The translations under genes were made by a program, and so were the position numbers. A stretch of 35,407 nt of DNA from Solobacterium sp. (GTDB lineage Bacteria; Bacillota_I; Bacilli_A; Erysipelotrichales; Erysipelotrichaceae): the NCBI GenBank assembly GCA_017941735.1, contig JAGAVW010000033.1:1-35407 (forward strand), in the 5' to 3' direction. Below the pieces are notes generated by a model that saw nothing but the letters and a program-made list of their open reading frames with translations, was not told the DNA's origin and made no database searches. This document shows, piece by piece, positions 1-7,315 of the stretch (positions are counted from its first letter, which is position 1; the number at the start of each line of letters is the position of its first letter).

Positions 1-13
1 CCAATGATATCAC

Positions 14-68
14 CTCCTGTATCTTGAGCACGGTTGTCAGCCATGCTTAATTATACAGGAGCTTTTTT
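14..68 (+). terminator. Terminator-like hairpin at window start
   Basis: CTCCTGTAT (14-22) pairs perfectly with ATACAGGAG (53-61) and is followed by six T at 63-68. The 30-base loop contains a smaller imperfect stem (GCACGG near 29 against CCATGC). This has the form of a rho-independent terminator reading rightward, presumably for a gene left of the window. The long loop lowers confidence. Confidence 0.5.
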
Positions 69-112
69 CATCGCTTAAGCTCTTCTACGCTCATACGCAT
101 AGCGTATGGTTT

Positions 113-138
113 TTAATCAGTTCTTACGAACTGATTAA
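113..138. repeat. Perfect 11-bp inverted repeat
   Basis: TTAATCAGTTC (113-123) and GAACTGATTAA (128-138) form a perfect stem around the loop TTAC. Neither side has a T-run in the right orientation for a terminator, so its role is unclear. It lies just left of the displaced tRNA terminator. Confidence 0.6.
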
Positions 139-139
139 T

Positions 140-169
140 AAAAAAAAGTATTTTTCACAAAATACTTTT
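140..169 (-). terminator. Likely original terminator of the tRNA-Leu gene
   Basis: AAAAGTATTTT (144-154) and AAAATACTTTT (159-169) form an 11-bp stem with a 4-base loop. Read on the minus strand, a run of T follows it (complement of the A-run at about 140-147). It lies directly beyond the 29-base copy of the tRNA-Leu 3' end, where the tRNA terminator would sit if the 3-kb segment were absent. A shorter T-run on the plus strand means it could act both ways. Confidence 0.65.
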
Positions 170-178
170 CTTTTTCTA

Positions 179-207
179 TGGTGCACCAGACAGGACTTGA
201 ACCTGCA
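179..207 (-). repeat. attL-like 29-bp copy of the tRNA-Leu 3' end
   Basis: These 29 bases are identical to 3192-3220, the CCA end, acceptor arm and most of the T arm of the complete tRNA-Leu. Identity stops on both sides (A against C at 208/3221; A against C at 178/3191). Only the 3' part of a tRNA is present, so this is not a second tRNA gene. A direct repeat of a tRNA 3' end is the standard footprint of a tyrosine-integrase element. Confidence 0.8.
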
Positions 208-533
208 AGCTATAGACAATAGATTCTAAATCTTACATTTGTGGAAATATTAAATCTAATTACTCTGATAGTCTCAATGTCTTGATTCTATAAGACTTTA
301 TTATTTGTTGCAAAAATTTAACGTGTAAAACTATTCTATGATTTGTATGTAAGATTAATGTGTACTTTAGAATTCTATAAATACAATATTTCTTTCTTCA
401 AAATGTAATTGCATTTTTACATAGGTATAAATCATAATAACTAATTCGAGTCTTGATTTGTTTAATTGTTGTTGAGTTTTGAAACATGTTTTTTTATTCT
501 CGTGGCGTGAAAATATTGGTTTTAGTAATATAA
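208..533. other. Gene-free AT-rich stretch inside the islet
   Basis: I see no convincing gene in these 326 bases. The strip next to the attL-like repeat was read on the minus strand for a decayed integrase and is broken by stops. Only short AT-rich inverted repeats are visible (around 403-416). Confidence 0.5.
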
Positions 534-1670
534 TTATCTAAGTTTCCAATTTATCTCTCCACTTTCAAAAGAGTTATAATTCATAGTCAATATCAGTGAT
601 TTATCACTGTTTTGAATTTCTTTAGGAACTTGGAAATTTAACACTTTTGATGTCATTGTTCCAAGCGGCATAATCGATTCATTAGCAAGTAAAAAGTCAC
701 TGTATTCAAAATACGACGATAAATACTGGTACTCTTTATCATATGTAACAATAAAATTATAAACACTGTTTCCCGGTCCTAGTATTGTATCATTTCTCAA
801 CTTTTTTTCTTCATTTGTTGGATTTTTAACATTCACATAAACCACTAAATAAACCGTGTCTTGATCAGAAGGATTTAAACCATAAAAATTACCTGCATAG
901 TTTGAAAATGTATATCCAGTTACTGTAACCTCTAAATCATCAAAAACGATAGTATCGTTTAAATTATATATATCTACCTCAGACTGTATCTGCTCCCGCG
1001 CTGTTTCATTTGCTGTTTCTGAAGTTTTATCAGACGACGAGTTTTTCCCTAAAACAAGTATTGAAATCAAAACAAACATTAATACCACAAGGCTCACGAT
1101 TATTCCAAATTCTTTTGCTACAGCTTTTTTATTCTTTTTCGCAACCGCTGGTTCTGGGATTCCCGAGAGTCCGATTCTAAATGGGAAATTAATAGTCTTA
1201 TTGTTTTTGTCAATTATAATTGTAGTGTTGAATGGATTATTGAATGTTGGCTTTATTTGAACTTGGTGTGATCCGTACGGTAAGGAGACTTGAAGCTGTT
1301 GATTAACAGCCAATGCCCCGTATTCCAAACCATCAATTATTATTTTTGTTTTCACTGCGCTACCAGCCACACTATTTACGCGATAAAAAGTAATTGTCCC
1401 GTTGAACATTGAGTCACTGCTATTCGACGACGCCTTAGCATGACCATTTATTCGCGTATCATCCTCATCCAGATCGTCTAATGGGATAGTGTTTTGTAAC
1501 ACTTCCCTTGAAGGAACAAAAAATACGCTTCCATCTTCACCTCTTTGTAAGCTAAACTCATCTCCAATACGGATGTTCCATCCGAACAAATCACGATAAT
1601 ACTCAACGATTTTACCACTGTTCAATTCACATCGGACAACTTTATCCCCTATATTTAGAATCCTGGCCAT
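534..1670 (-). CDS. Membrane-anchored protein with C-terminal DUF4352-type domain
   Basis: The protein has 378 residues. Residues 1-85 are polar and unrecognised. About 90-165 is beta-rich and resembles a PEGA-type or carbohydrate-binding fold (weak resemblance). One hydrophobic segment lies at about 187-210, and the part beyond it (about 235-378) reads like a DUF4352/telokin-like beta-sandwich, with its YLVVYVNVKNPTNEEKKL strand. I infer a single-pass protein with the DUF4352 domain outside the cell. The start is supported by AAGAGGAG about seven bases upstream. It lies in the islet between the two tRNA-derived repeats, divergent from the DUF1016 nuclease. The function is unknown; it could sense or fix something at the envelope, but nothing in the sequence proves that. 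Confidence 0.75.
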   Translation of the reverse strand: MARILNIGDKVVRCELNSGKIVEYYRDLFGWNIRIGDEFSLQRGEDGSVFFVPSREVLQNTIPLDDLDEDDTRINGHAKASSNSSDSMFNGTITFYRVNSVAGSAVKTKIIIDGLEYGALAVNQQLQVSLPYGSHQVQIKPTFNNPFNTTIIIDKNNKTINFPFRIGLSGIPEPAVAKKNKKAVAKEFGIIVSLVVLMFVLISILVLGKNSSSDKTSETANETAREQIQSEVDIYNLNDTIVFDDLEVTVTGYTFSNYAGNFYGLNPSDQDTVYLVVYVNVKNPTNEEKKLRNDTILGPGNSVYNFIVTYDKEYQYLSSYFEYSDFLLANESIMPLGTMTSKVLNFQVPKEIQNSDKSLILTMNYNSFESGEINWKLR

Positions 1671-1688
1671 ATAATTCTCCTCTTAATA

Positions 1689-1694
1689 ATTATA
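1689..1694 (-). promoter_or_regulatory. -10 element for the DUF4352 gene
   Basis: The minus strand reads TATAAT 19 bases upstream of the start codon, with the ribosome site between. No good -35 hexamer stands at 16-18 bp, so only the -10 is called. The 235-base divergent gap (1671-1905) is AT-rich with no other clear signal. Confidence 0.35.
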
Positions 1695-1905
1695 CAAAAT
1701 TATTTGAGAGCCAAACTAAAGAGAGATATGGAATTAACTAATGATAAAAGAAAATCTATAAATTTGTAATAGTATATGAAATCAGGTAAAAATTTTCGTG
1801 TTTGAGTGTAGGATTTAGTAAAATAGAAGTATATTAACTATCAATTAATTCCATTTTATTCAAACGATAATTGTATTAATTATATTGTTTCGGAGGTGTT
1901 GATTA

Positions 1906-2934
1906 ATGAGCGAAATACGACAAGTAACTGTAGATGATAAGTATGACCATTTAATAAATAAAGTTGGTGAAATATTAAATATCGGGAAAAGACAAATAGC
2001 ATCTTCTATAAATAACACAATTCTTCAAGCTTATTGGGAAATAGGAAGAAATATCGTTGAATATGAACAAGAAGGCGATGAAAAAGCGGAATATGGCACA
2101 GCGCTTTTGAAAAAAATATCCAAAGATTTAACTGATGAATTTGGCAAAGGATTTAGTTGGAGCAATATTTATAGAATGAGGCAACTATATATAGAGTATC
2201 CAACTTTTGCGACAGTGTCGCAAAAATTATCATGGAGCCACTATATAGAATTATTAAAGATAGACGATAAACAAGAACGCTCATTTTATGAAAAGGAATG
2301 TGAAAATGAAAATTGGGGAGTAAGAGAGTTAAAAAGACAGATGAAAAGTATGCTATTTCATCGCCTGTCTCTTAGTTCTGATAAAAACGAAGTGGTGAAA
2401 TTATCAAAAGAAGGTCAAATAATTGAAAAGCCTGAAGACATATTAAAAGAACCATATATTTTTGAATTCACTGGTTTACCAGAACTTCCTGTTTATAAAG
2501 AAGGTGATTTAGAAGAGGCTTTAGTTAATAATCTAAGTCAATTTCTTCTAGAACTTGGCAAAGGCTTCACTTTTGTGGGTAGGCAACAAACCATTAATAT
2601 TGGTGGTAGATACTTTAAAGTTGATTTGGTTTTTTATCACAGAATACTTAAGTGCTTTGTTTTGATAGATCTGAAGCAAGGCGAAATAACCCATGAAGAT
2701 ATTGGTCAAATGAATCTTTATTTAAACTATTATCGTGAAGAAATGAATACAGATGGGGATGGGGAGCCAATAGGCATTGTATTAGGCGCATATAAAGATA
2801 AACTAGTTATGCATTATGCTTTACAGAATATTAGTAATCAATTATTTGTAAGTAGATATCAGTTATACTTGCCAAATAGAGATCAATTACAGCAAGAGTT
2901 TGATAGATTTCTGAATCGTCAAAGCGATGACTAG
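1906..2934 (+). CDS. DUF1016/YhcG-type PD-(D/E)XK nuclease
   Basis: The 342-residue protein has the two-part layout of the YhcG family. The N-terminal helical DUF1016_N region (about 15-155) includes YWEIGRNIVEYEQ and FSWSNIYRMRQLY. The C-terminal nuclease-like domain (about 180-330) has E204, D240 in KVDLVFYH, D255-L-K257 in FVLIDLKQG, and Q268 in GQMNLYLNYY. These fit the E...D...(D/E)xK...Q pattern of PD-(D/E)XK folds; the middle acid is Asp rather than the commoner Glu. The family is common on genomic islands and near restriction systems, and its cellular role is not settled. GGAGGTG precedes the start. It is the only enzyme in the tRNA islet, and a terminator follows at 3009-3041. Confidence 0.88.
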   Translation: MSEIRQVTVDDKYDHLINKVGEILNIGKRQIASSINNTILQAYWEIGRNIVEYEQEGDEKAEYGTALLKKISKDLTDEFGKGFSWSNIYRMRQLYIEYPTFATVSQKLSWSHYIELLKIDDKQERSFYEKECENENWGVRELKRQMKSMLFHRLSLSSDKNEVVKLSKEGQIIEKPEDILKEPYIFEFTGLPELPVYKEGDLEEALVNNLSQFLLELGKGFTFVGRQQTINIGGRYFKVDLVFYHRILKCFVLIDLKQGEITHEDIGQMNLYLNYYREEMNTDGDGEPIGIVLGAYKDKLVMHYALQNISNQLFVSRYQLYLPNRDQLQQEFDRFLNRQSDD

Positions 2935-3008
2935 GGTTAACACTTAAGAGACGGCTAAGAGTTTTTTGGTCTAGCTATAAGTAAATTAAAAAGTGAAAAA
3001 AATGAAAC

Positions 3009-3041
3009 AATGGATACCGCGTTAAAGCGATATCCATTTTT
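3009..3041 (+). terminator. Terminator after the DUF1016 gene
   Basis: AATGGATA (3009-3016) pairs with TATCCATT (3031-3038). After one mismatch the stem continues with CGC/GCG around the loop GTTAAA, and the sequence ends TTTTTC. This is a good rho-independent terminator, 75 bases past the stop codon. Confidence 0.75.
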
Positions 3042-3136
3042 CTTACTGTTTCTTCTTCCTGAGTCATATTGATATAGATGTAGAAAGTTTGTCGTTTGGA
3101 AAGTGAGATTCTTCAAATCATCGAAATATATAATTA

Positions 3137-3181
3137 ATCCGAACCTATCACCTAAAGTAATTATTAGGCTCTGGTTCGGAT
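3137..3181. repeat. Nested inverted repeat beside the tRNA end
   Basis: ATCCGAACC (3137-3145) pairs perfectly with GGTTCGGAT (3173-3181), and inside it CCTAA (3151-3155) pairs with TTAGG (3164-3168). No T-run follows on either strand. It ends 11 bases from the tRNA-derived 29-base repeat, on the islet side. It could be a recombination accessory site or a folded DNA end; this is inference. Confidence 0.6.
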
Positions 3182-3191
3182 AATATGTATC

Positions 3192-3220
3192 TGGTGCACC
3201 AGACAGGACTTGAACCTGCA
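3192..3220 (-). repeat. attR-like 29-bp repeat within tRNA-Leu
   Basis: This is the 3' part of the intact tRNA-Leu, identical to 179-207. The two copies are in direct orientation and bound an islet of about 2,984 bases (208-3191). Confidence 0.8.
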
Positions 3221-3276
3221 CGGGTCGCCCCATACGCCCCTCAAGCGTACGTGTCTGCCGATTCCACCACTGGTGC
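3192..3276 (-). tRNA. tRNA-Leu (anticodon GAG)
   Basis: Read on the minus strand, the 7-bp acceptor stem GCACCAG pairs with CTGGTGC, followed by discriminator A and an encoded CCA. The anticodon stem TACGC/GCGTA encloses the loop TTGAGGG, giving anticodon GAG, which reads CUU and CUC leucine codons. The extra-long variable arm expected of tRNA-Leu is present, as are the TTCAAGT T-loop and a D arm with TCGGCAGA. Length is 85 nt. The 3' end was used as an integration site. Confidence 0.95.
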
Positions 3277-3286
3277 ATGCCCCATT

Positions 3287-3314
3287 ATTATAACAGGCTT
3301 CCCTCTTTCGTCAA
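3287..3314 (-). promoter_or_regulatory. Promoter of tRNA-Leu
   Basis: On the minus strand TTGACG (3309-3314) and TATAAT (3287-3292) are 16 bp apart, ending 10 bases before the tRNA 5' end. This is a strong sigma-A type promoter. Confidence 0.75.
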
Positions 3315-3333
3315 AGAGAAACACAATTTGGTG

Positions 3334-3339
3334 TATAAT
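3334..3339 (+). promoter_or_regulatory. -10 element for the GTPase operon
   Basis: TATAAT stands 26 bases before the start of the His-rich GTPase, followed by the ribosome site GAAGGGA. The -35 region overlaps that of the divergent tRNA promoter and is poor. No clear Zur box is visible. Confidence 0.45.
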
Positions 3340-3365
3340 TATTTGGCAAGAAAGAAGGGATTATT

Positions 3366-4502
3366 ATGACAAAAGTGAATGTAATTTCTGGCTTTTTAGG
3401 GGCTGGAAAAACAACTTTGATACAAAAACTTTTAAAAGATGTATTTGCTGGAAAACAAGTTGTCCTTGTTGAAAATGAATTTGGCGCTATTGGAATTGAT
3501 GGAGGTTTCTTACAAGAAACAGGCATCGAAATCGCAGAAATCAATGCAGGATGCATCTGTTGTACTTTAAAAGGTGATTTTGAAGGTGCTTTAAAGACCT
3601 TAAATGAAACTTATCATCCTGACCACATCATTATTGAACCAAGTGGTGTTGGAAAACTCTCGGATATTCTTCGTGCAATTCAATCAGTAGAAGGTCTTGA
3701 ATTAGATAGTTATAGCACCGTAGTAGATGGCGCACGTTGTAAAATCTACCATAAGAACTTCAAAGAATTCTTTGATGATCAAATCGCAACCGCCAATTGT
3801 GTTATCCTTTCAAAAACGCAAGAATTAAGTGAAGAAAAACTACAAGAAGACCTCGATATTATCCGGGAATTAAACCCAAATGCAAGGATTATCACAACGC
3901 CATGGGATGAATTATCTGGACAAGCCATCTTTGATGCAATGGTAGGCGCAACCGATGGCTTCCCTGAACTCGAAGATGACCATGACCACGAACACGAACA
4001 TGAACACGAACATGACCATGACCACGAACACGAGCATCATCATGACCATGACCACGAACACGAGCATGAAGATCATGAACATGAACATCATCACGAGCAC
4101 GATGACCATGATGACCATGAAGAACATCATCACCATCATCATGAACATGAAGATGTTAATGAAGGCTTATCTGAAGGAAATCGTATTCGTTTTGGTGAAG
4201 AAACGCATGAACATCATCACCATCATGGACATGATGCGGATGAAATCTTTGATTCGATTGGCATTGAAACAATCAATAAATATACCCAAGAAGAAATTAA
4301 AGAAGCACTTTCTAAACTCGATGAACACGTAGTACGCGCAAAAGGAATCGTTCCTTCGCCAGAAGAATCTTGGTTATTCTTTGATTATGTGCCTGGTTCG
4401 ATTGATATTCGTGAAGGAGCTCCTGCTTATACTGGTTTGATTACAGTCATCGGAGAACACCTTGATGTACATGAATTGAAAGAAATCTTTGGAGTCCACT
4501 AA
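3366..4502 (+). CDS. CobW/COG0523 metallochaperone GTPase with His-rich insert
   Basis: The protein has 378 residues. The Walker A motif is GFLGAGKTT (9-17), the family metal-binding motif is C63-I-C65-C66, and a Walker B/switch region lies around EPSGVG (91-96). The usual NKxD base-recognition motif is degenerate (SKTQ, 149-152). The insert at about 204-262 is an alternating His/Asp/Glu tract with about 30 histidines; a second cluster follows at 281-289. About 318-378 is the CobW C-terminal domain. COG0523 proteins use GTP to deliver metals, often zinc, and the His tract suggests metal storage or sensing. The stop overlaps the start of the next GTPase by one base (TAATG), so the two are translationally coupled. 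The metal is not known from sequence. Confidence 0.92.
   Translation: MTKVNVISGFLGAGKTTLIQKLLKDVFAGKQVVLVENEFGAIGIDGGFLQETGIEIAEINAGCICCTLKGDFEGALKTLNETYHPDHIIIEPSGVGKLSDILRAIQSVEGLELDSYSTVVDGARCKIYHKNFKEFFDDQIATANCVILSKTQELSEEKLQEDLDIIRELNPNARIITTPWDELSGQAIFDAMVGATDGFPELEDDHDHEHEHEHEHDHDHEHEHHHDHDHEHEHEDHEHEHHHEHDDHDDHEEHHHHHHEHEDVNEGLSEGNRIRFGEETHEHHHHHGHDADEIFDSIGIETINKYTQEEIKEALSKLDEHVVRAKGIVPSPEESWLFFDYVPGSIDIREGAPAYTGLITVIGEHLDVHELKEIFGVH
3978..4150 (+). repeat. Hexanucleotide-type repeat coding the His tract
   Basis: Degenerate CAC/CAT + GAA/GAC units run almost without break through this part of the GTPase gene. Because the unit is three or six bases, gain or loss would change tract length without a frameshift. 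Units vary in the third base, which should limit slippage. Confidence 0.7.
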
Positions 4503-5443
4503 TGCCAGCACCCGTATATTTGTTTACAGGCTTTCTGGATTCAGGAAAGACCACTTTAATTAAAGATACCTTACAAGACCCCCAATTCATGAATGGTATT
4601 GAACGCACTTTGATTCTTTGTTTTGAACAAGGAGAAGTCGAATATACCAACGAGTTCTTAGACAAACATAATTGTTTCATTGAATTCTTTGATGCTTCTA
4701 CTGAACTTACGCTAGAACGTATCAAAGAACTAGATACCATCTACCATCCAAACCAAGTATTCATTGAATACAACGGAAGCGAATCGGTAAGTGAACTATT
4801 ATTGAATGGCATGCCGGATTATTGGCCTCTTGTTCAAATCCTAACAACCGTAGATGCTTCTACCTTCCAATCCTTTATTGGAAACTTACGCAATCTCTTA
4901 TTTGAACAATTGCGTTATAGTGATGTCGTCATTTGTAATCGTTGTACGGAAGATACTTCTGCTACTCTTTTACGCGGGAATATCAAAGCCATCAACAAGC
5001 GTGCCCAAATCTTCTATGAAGGAGAATTTGGAAAACCAATAGAGCTTAAAGAAGGATTCTTACCTTTTGATAAGAATGCCAAAACCATTGATATTAAAGA
5101 TGATGATTATGGTTTATGGTATATGGATGCGGTTGATCATCCTGATTCGTATGAAGACAAGAAAATCATTCTAAGGGGTAAATATGCGGAAGCCATCCCA
5201 GGCTATGATCATTCCTTTATTTTAGGAAGACAAGCAATGGTATGTTGTGCGCAAGATACTTCTCTTTGTGGCATTACGGTAACCGGTGTTAAGGTAAATG
5301 AAATGACTTTAGGTGATTGGTATCAAATTGAAGGTAACCTAAAAACAGTGCCCTTACAAAATGGTGGGAAAACACTCGTTGTTTATGCTACAGCTGCCCA
5401 ACCCTATCATGGGCCTGAAGATGAATATGTTTATTTCAGTTAA
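4502..5443 (+). CDS. CobW-like GTPase fused to a DUF1980/TIGR03943-like domain
   Basis: The protein has 313 residues. Residues 1-190 form a CobW-type P-loop domain with Walker A GFLDSGKTT (10-18) and FIEYNGSES in the switch region. It lacks the CxCC metal motif of its upstream partner. The C-terminal part (about 205-313) matches the pattern of the C-terminal DUF1980 domain in TIGR03943/YcgQ proteins: KKIILRGKY, FILGRQAMVCCAQD, then GDWYQIEGNL. TIGR03943 proteins usually pair with DUF318 permeases and often neighbour CobW GTPases, so this fusion puts two partners on one chain. The start is set by the TAATG overlap. Metal handling at the membrane is likely but unproven. Confidence 0.85.
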   Translation: MPAPVYLFTGFLDSGKTTLIKDTLQDPQFMNGIERTLILCFEQGEVEYTNEFLDKHNCFIEFFDASTELTLERIKELDTIYHPNQVFIEYNGSESVSELLLNGMPDYWPLVQILTTVDASTFQSFIGNLRNLLFEQLRYSDVVICNRCTEDTSATLLRGNIKAINKRAQIFYEGEFGKPIELKEGFLPFDKNAKTIDIKDDDYGLWYMDAVDHPDSYEDKKIILRGKYAEAIPGYDHSFILGRQAMVCCAQDTSLCGITVTGVKVNEMTLGDWYQIEGNLKTVPLQNGGKTLVVYATAAQPYHGPEDEYVYFS

Positions 5444-5471
5444 AAAGTAAGAGACTTCTCTTACTTTTTTT
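5442..5471. terminator. Bidirectional terminator between convergent genes
   Basis: AAAAAGTAAGAGA (5442-5454) pairs with TCTCTTACTTTTT (5457-5469) and ends in a T-run; the complementary A-run on the other side serves the minus strand. It overlaps the 3' end of the minus-strand hydrolase gene. Confidence 0.85.
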
Positions 5472-6138
5472 CATTTGTTGTATTCTGTTTTACAAAGTCA
5501 TCAATAATATGTCCAATGCGTTCTTGATGAACAATATAACTCTCATGGTCTTCCCCTTTTAATAACATCACATCCGCATTGGGGATTGCTTCTTTCATAA
5601 GTAGTGTTTCTCTTGGATCGATGATGTCTTTCGAGCCTACTGTAATAAGTGTTCTAGCTTGAATTTTGCTTAACATTTCTTTTGTGATATTTGGCTCTTC
5701 TAACATGAGGCGCATCTTTTCTTCTTTTTGAACAAAATATAATCCACGCATCCAAAAGCGTGTAGAAAACAAAATGCCTTTCGGCGTTAAATTAGCCCCA
5801 CTGACAATCAGTGTTTTGATTTCTGGACATTGCATGGCCGCTAATAATCCCGCAATCCCTCCATCACTAAAGCCATAATAGACAACATCTTTGAGTTTTA
5901 ATTGCTTGATGAAATCAACCACGTCATTGGCCATATCTTCATAATGTAATTCTTTGACTCTTTGACTCTTGCCATGCCCACGGCTATCTAGTGCATAACA
6001 AGTATACTTGTCTTTTAAAAACGCAATGGCTTCCTTAAAAATGGTATGGTCTTCCCCATTCCCATGCACCAAAAGAAGTGGACGTCCTTGTCCTTCTTTT
6101 TCATAATGAACCTGTATTCCATTTACCATTAATTCCAT
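5461..6138 (-). CDS. Alpha/beta hydrolase
   Basis: From the ATG at 6138 the protein has 225 residues (MELMVNG...). It has the oxyanion motif LLVHGNGED, the nucleophile elbow GFSDGG, a late acid in GSKDIIDP and a histidine in GEDHESYI, a complete Ser-Asp-His set. I prefer this start because AGGTGAG lies just upstream; an in-frame TTG at 6177 would start inside the promoter and lacks a ribosome site. There is no signal peptide, so the enzyme should be cytosolic. The substrate is unknown; family members cleave esters, lactones or C-C bonds. Confidence 0.85.
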   Translation of the reverse strand: MELMVNGIQVHYEKEGQGRPLLLVHGNGEDHTIFKEAIAFLKDKYTCYALDSRGHGKSQRVKELHYEDMANDVVDFIKQLKLKDVVYYGFSDGGIAGLLAAMQCPEIKTLIVSGANLTPKGILFSTRFWMRGLYFVQKEEKMRLMLEEPNITKEMLSKIQARTLITVGSKDIIDPRETLLMKEAIPNADVMLLKGEDHESYIVHQERIGHIIDDFVKQNTTNEKK

Positions 6139-6165
6139 ACACTCACCTACTATCAAAACAGATTT

Positions 6166-6196
6166 ATTATAGCGCAAATTACCTTCTTTATTTCAA
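6166..6196 (-). promoter_or_regulatory. Promoter of the alpha/beta hydrolase
   Basis: The minus strand reads TTGAAA (6191-6196) and TATAAT (6166-6171), 19 bp apart. The -35 lies in the last codons of the VOC gene, so the hydrolase can also be read from upstream. The spacer is longer than ideal. Confidence 0.45.
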
Positions 6197-6574
6197 AGGT
6201 TGTGTTTCATCGGTAATCTTTTGGAACTCGACTAAATAGCCATCTGGATCTAACACGAAACAAGAATAGACAGGAAAGATTGGGTGTTGTTGAGGTTCTT
6301 TGTATCCTAAGCATTTCCCTTCTAAAGATTCCCACATCTTTTGTACTTCTTCTTTGTTTTCTACATTTAAAGAAAGACAAACGCCTTGTGGCCCAGATAG
6401 AATCTTTCTGCCATCTCCATAAGCACAAAAGCCCCAATAGCCATAACCTGTATCAAAAATATAAAGATTATCGCCTTGTTTTTGGGCTACTTCTAAGCCC
6501 AATAAATCATGATAGAACGCATAGGTCTTTTGAATATCACTGACAGGTAAAAAGACAACACTACTTTTAATCAT
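6188..6574 (-). CDS. VOC (glyoxalase-fold) protein
   Basis: The 128-residue protein has the paired beta-alpha-beta-beta-beta modules of the vicinal oxygen chelate superfamily. The first module holds VSDIQKTYAFYHDLLGLEV and the second ends in VLDPDGYLVEFQK. A catalytic metal set is not clear from sequence, so it may be a dioxygenase-like enzyme or a binding/resistance protein. AAGGAG precedes the start. The minus-strand alpha/beta hydrolase follows and may be cotranscribed. Confidence 0.85.
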   Translation of the reverse strand: MIKSSVVFLPVSDIQKTYAFYHDLLGLEVAQKQGDNLYIFDTGYGYWGFCAYGDGRKILSGPQGVCLSLNVENKEEVQKMWESLEGKCLGYKEPQQHPIFPVYSCFVLDPDGYLVEFQKITDETQPLK

Positions 6575-6634
6575 AGACTATTACTCCTTTGTTTATGATT
6601 TTTATTATATATGTTACATTTCTTTTATAGAACT

Positions 6635-7315
6635 ATGAAACTATTTCAAGCTACACCACATGTATGGTATTCCGAATTTGATGATGATTACGACTTGCCT
6701 GCTTTAGGACTCGTTGTAGGAGATACTTTTTCTATAGCGATTGATGCTGGGCACTCCAAACAACATGTTTTGGATTTTTATGCATCCTTAAAAGAACACC
6801 ACCTTCCCCTTCCTTCCTATACCTTTATCACCCACTGGCATTGGGACCATAGTTTTGGGATGCATGCGATACATGGAAAAAGTGTTGCCGAAAGCATCAC
6901 AAATCAACATTTGCTTTCCATCGCAAAGGATCAGAATTATTTAGATCATTTATTTGAAACAAACAAAAAATTCGCGACGGTATTTGCAAAAGAACCTCTA
7001 CAAATTGTCCCTGCAGATATTGTATTTGAGGATACGTATACCCTTGATTTAGGAGGCCTACATATCCATGCATTTCATACCCCTTCTCCACATACAGAAG
7101 ATTGTACTTGCGTGCTTGTGGAAGAAGAAAAGGTGCTATTTGTAGGGGATTGTATTTGTGGAACTTATCCCACATGGGAAATCGATCCCATCAAAAACAA
7201 GCAACTCATAGACACCTTAAAACCTATTGATTTTACTTATGCGATTGGCGGACATTGGCACCCTTTTACAAAAGACCAATTACTCGATGATTTAATTCAC
7301 TTCCGATTAACTTGA
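6635..7315 (+). CDS. Metallo-beta-lactamase-fold hydrolase
   Basis: From the ATG at 6635 the protein has 226 residues. The zinc-binding motif H67-W-H69-W-D71-H72 is intact, a later Asp lies in FVGDCICG and a His in GGHWHP, so the full dinuclear-zinc set seems present. Role and substrate are unknown; the superfamily includes glyoxalase II, lactonases and phosphodiesterases. An in-frame ATG at 6611 would add eight hydrophobic residues; neither start has a clear ribosome site. The gene ends 19 bases inside the convergent GNAT gene. Confidence 0.85.
   Translation: MKLFQATPHVWYSEFDDDYDLPALGLVVGDTFSIAIDAGHSKQHVLDFYASLKEHHLPLPSYTFITHWHWDHSFGMHAIHGKSVAESITNQHLLSIAKDQNYLDHLFETNKKFATVFAKEPLQIVPADIVFEDTYTLDLGGLHIHAFHTPSPHTEDCTCVLVEEEKVLFVGDCICGTYPTWEIDPIKNKQLIDTLKPIDFTYAIGGHWHPFTKDQLLDDLIHFRLT

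Noticed and set aside
179..207. Second tRNA-Leu gene
   Set aside because: Only the 3' 29 bases match; no anticodon arm or 5' acceptor strand follows.
208..533. Decayed integrase gene
   Set aside because: The strip next to the att repeat was read on the minus strand and shows early stops with no recognisable integrase motif. A full profile search was not possible.
2955..3278. Minus-strand open frame of 107 codons over the tRNA
   Set aside because: It begins inside tRNA-Leu and has no ribosome site; the frame is an accident of the tRNA sequence.
3912..4332. Met/Val- and Met/Thr-rich frames across the GTPase gene
   Set aside because: Both are shadows of the His/Asp/Glu repeat in other frames.
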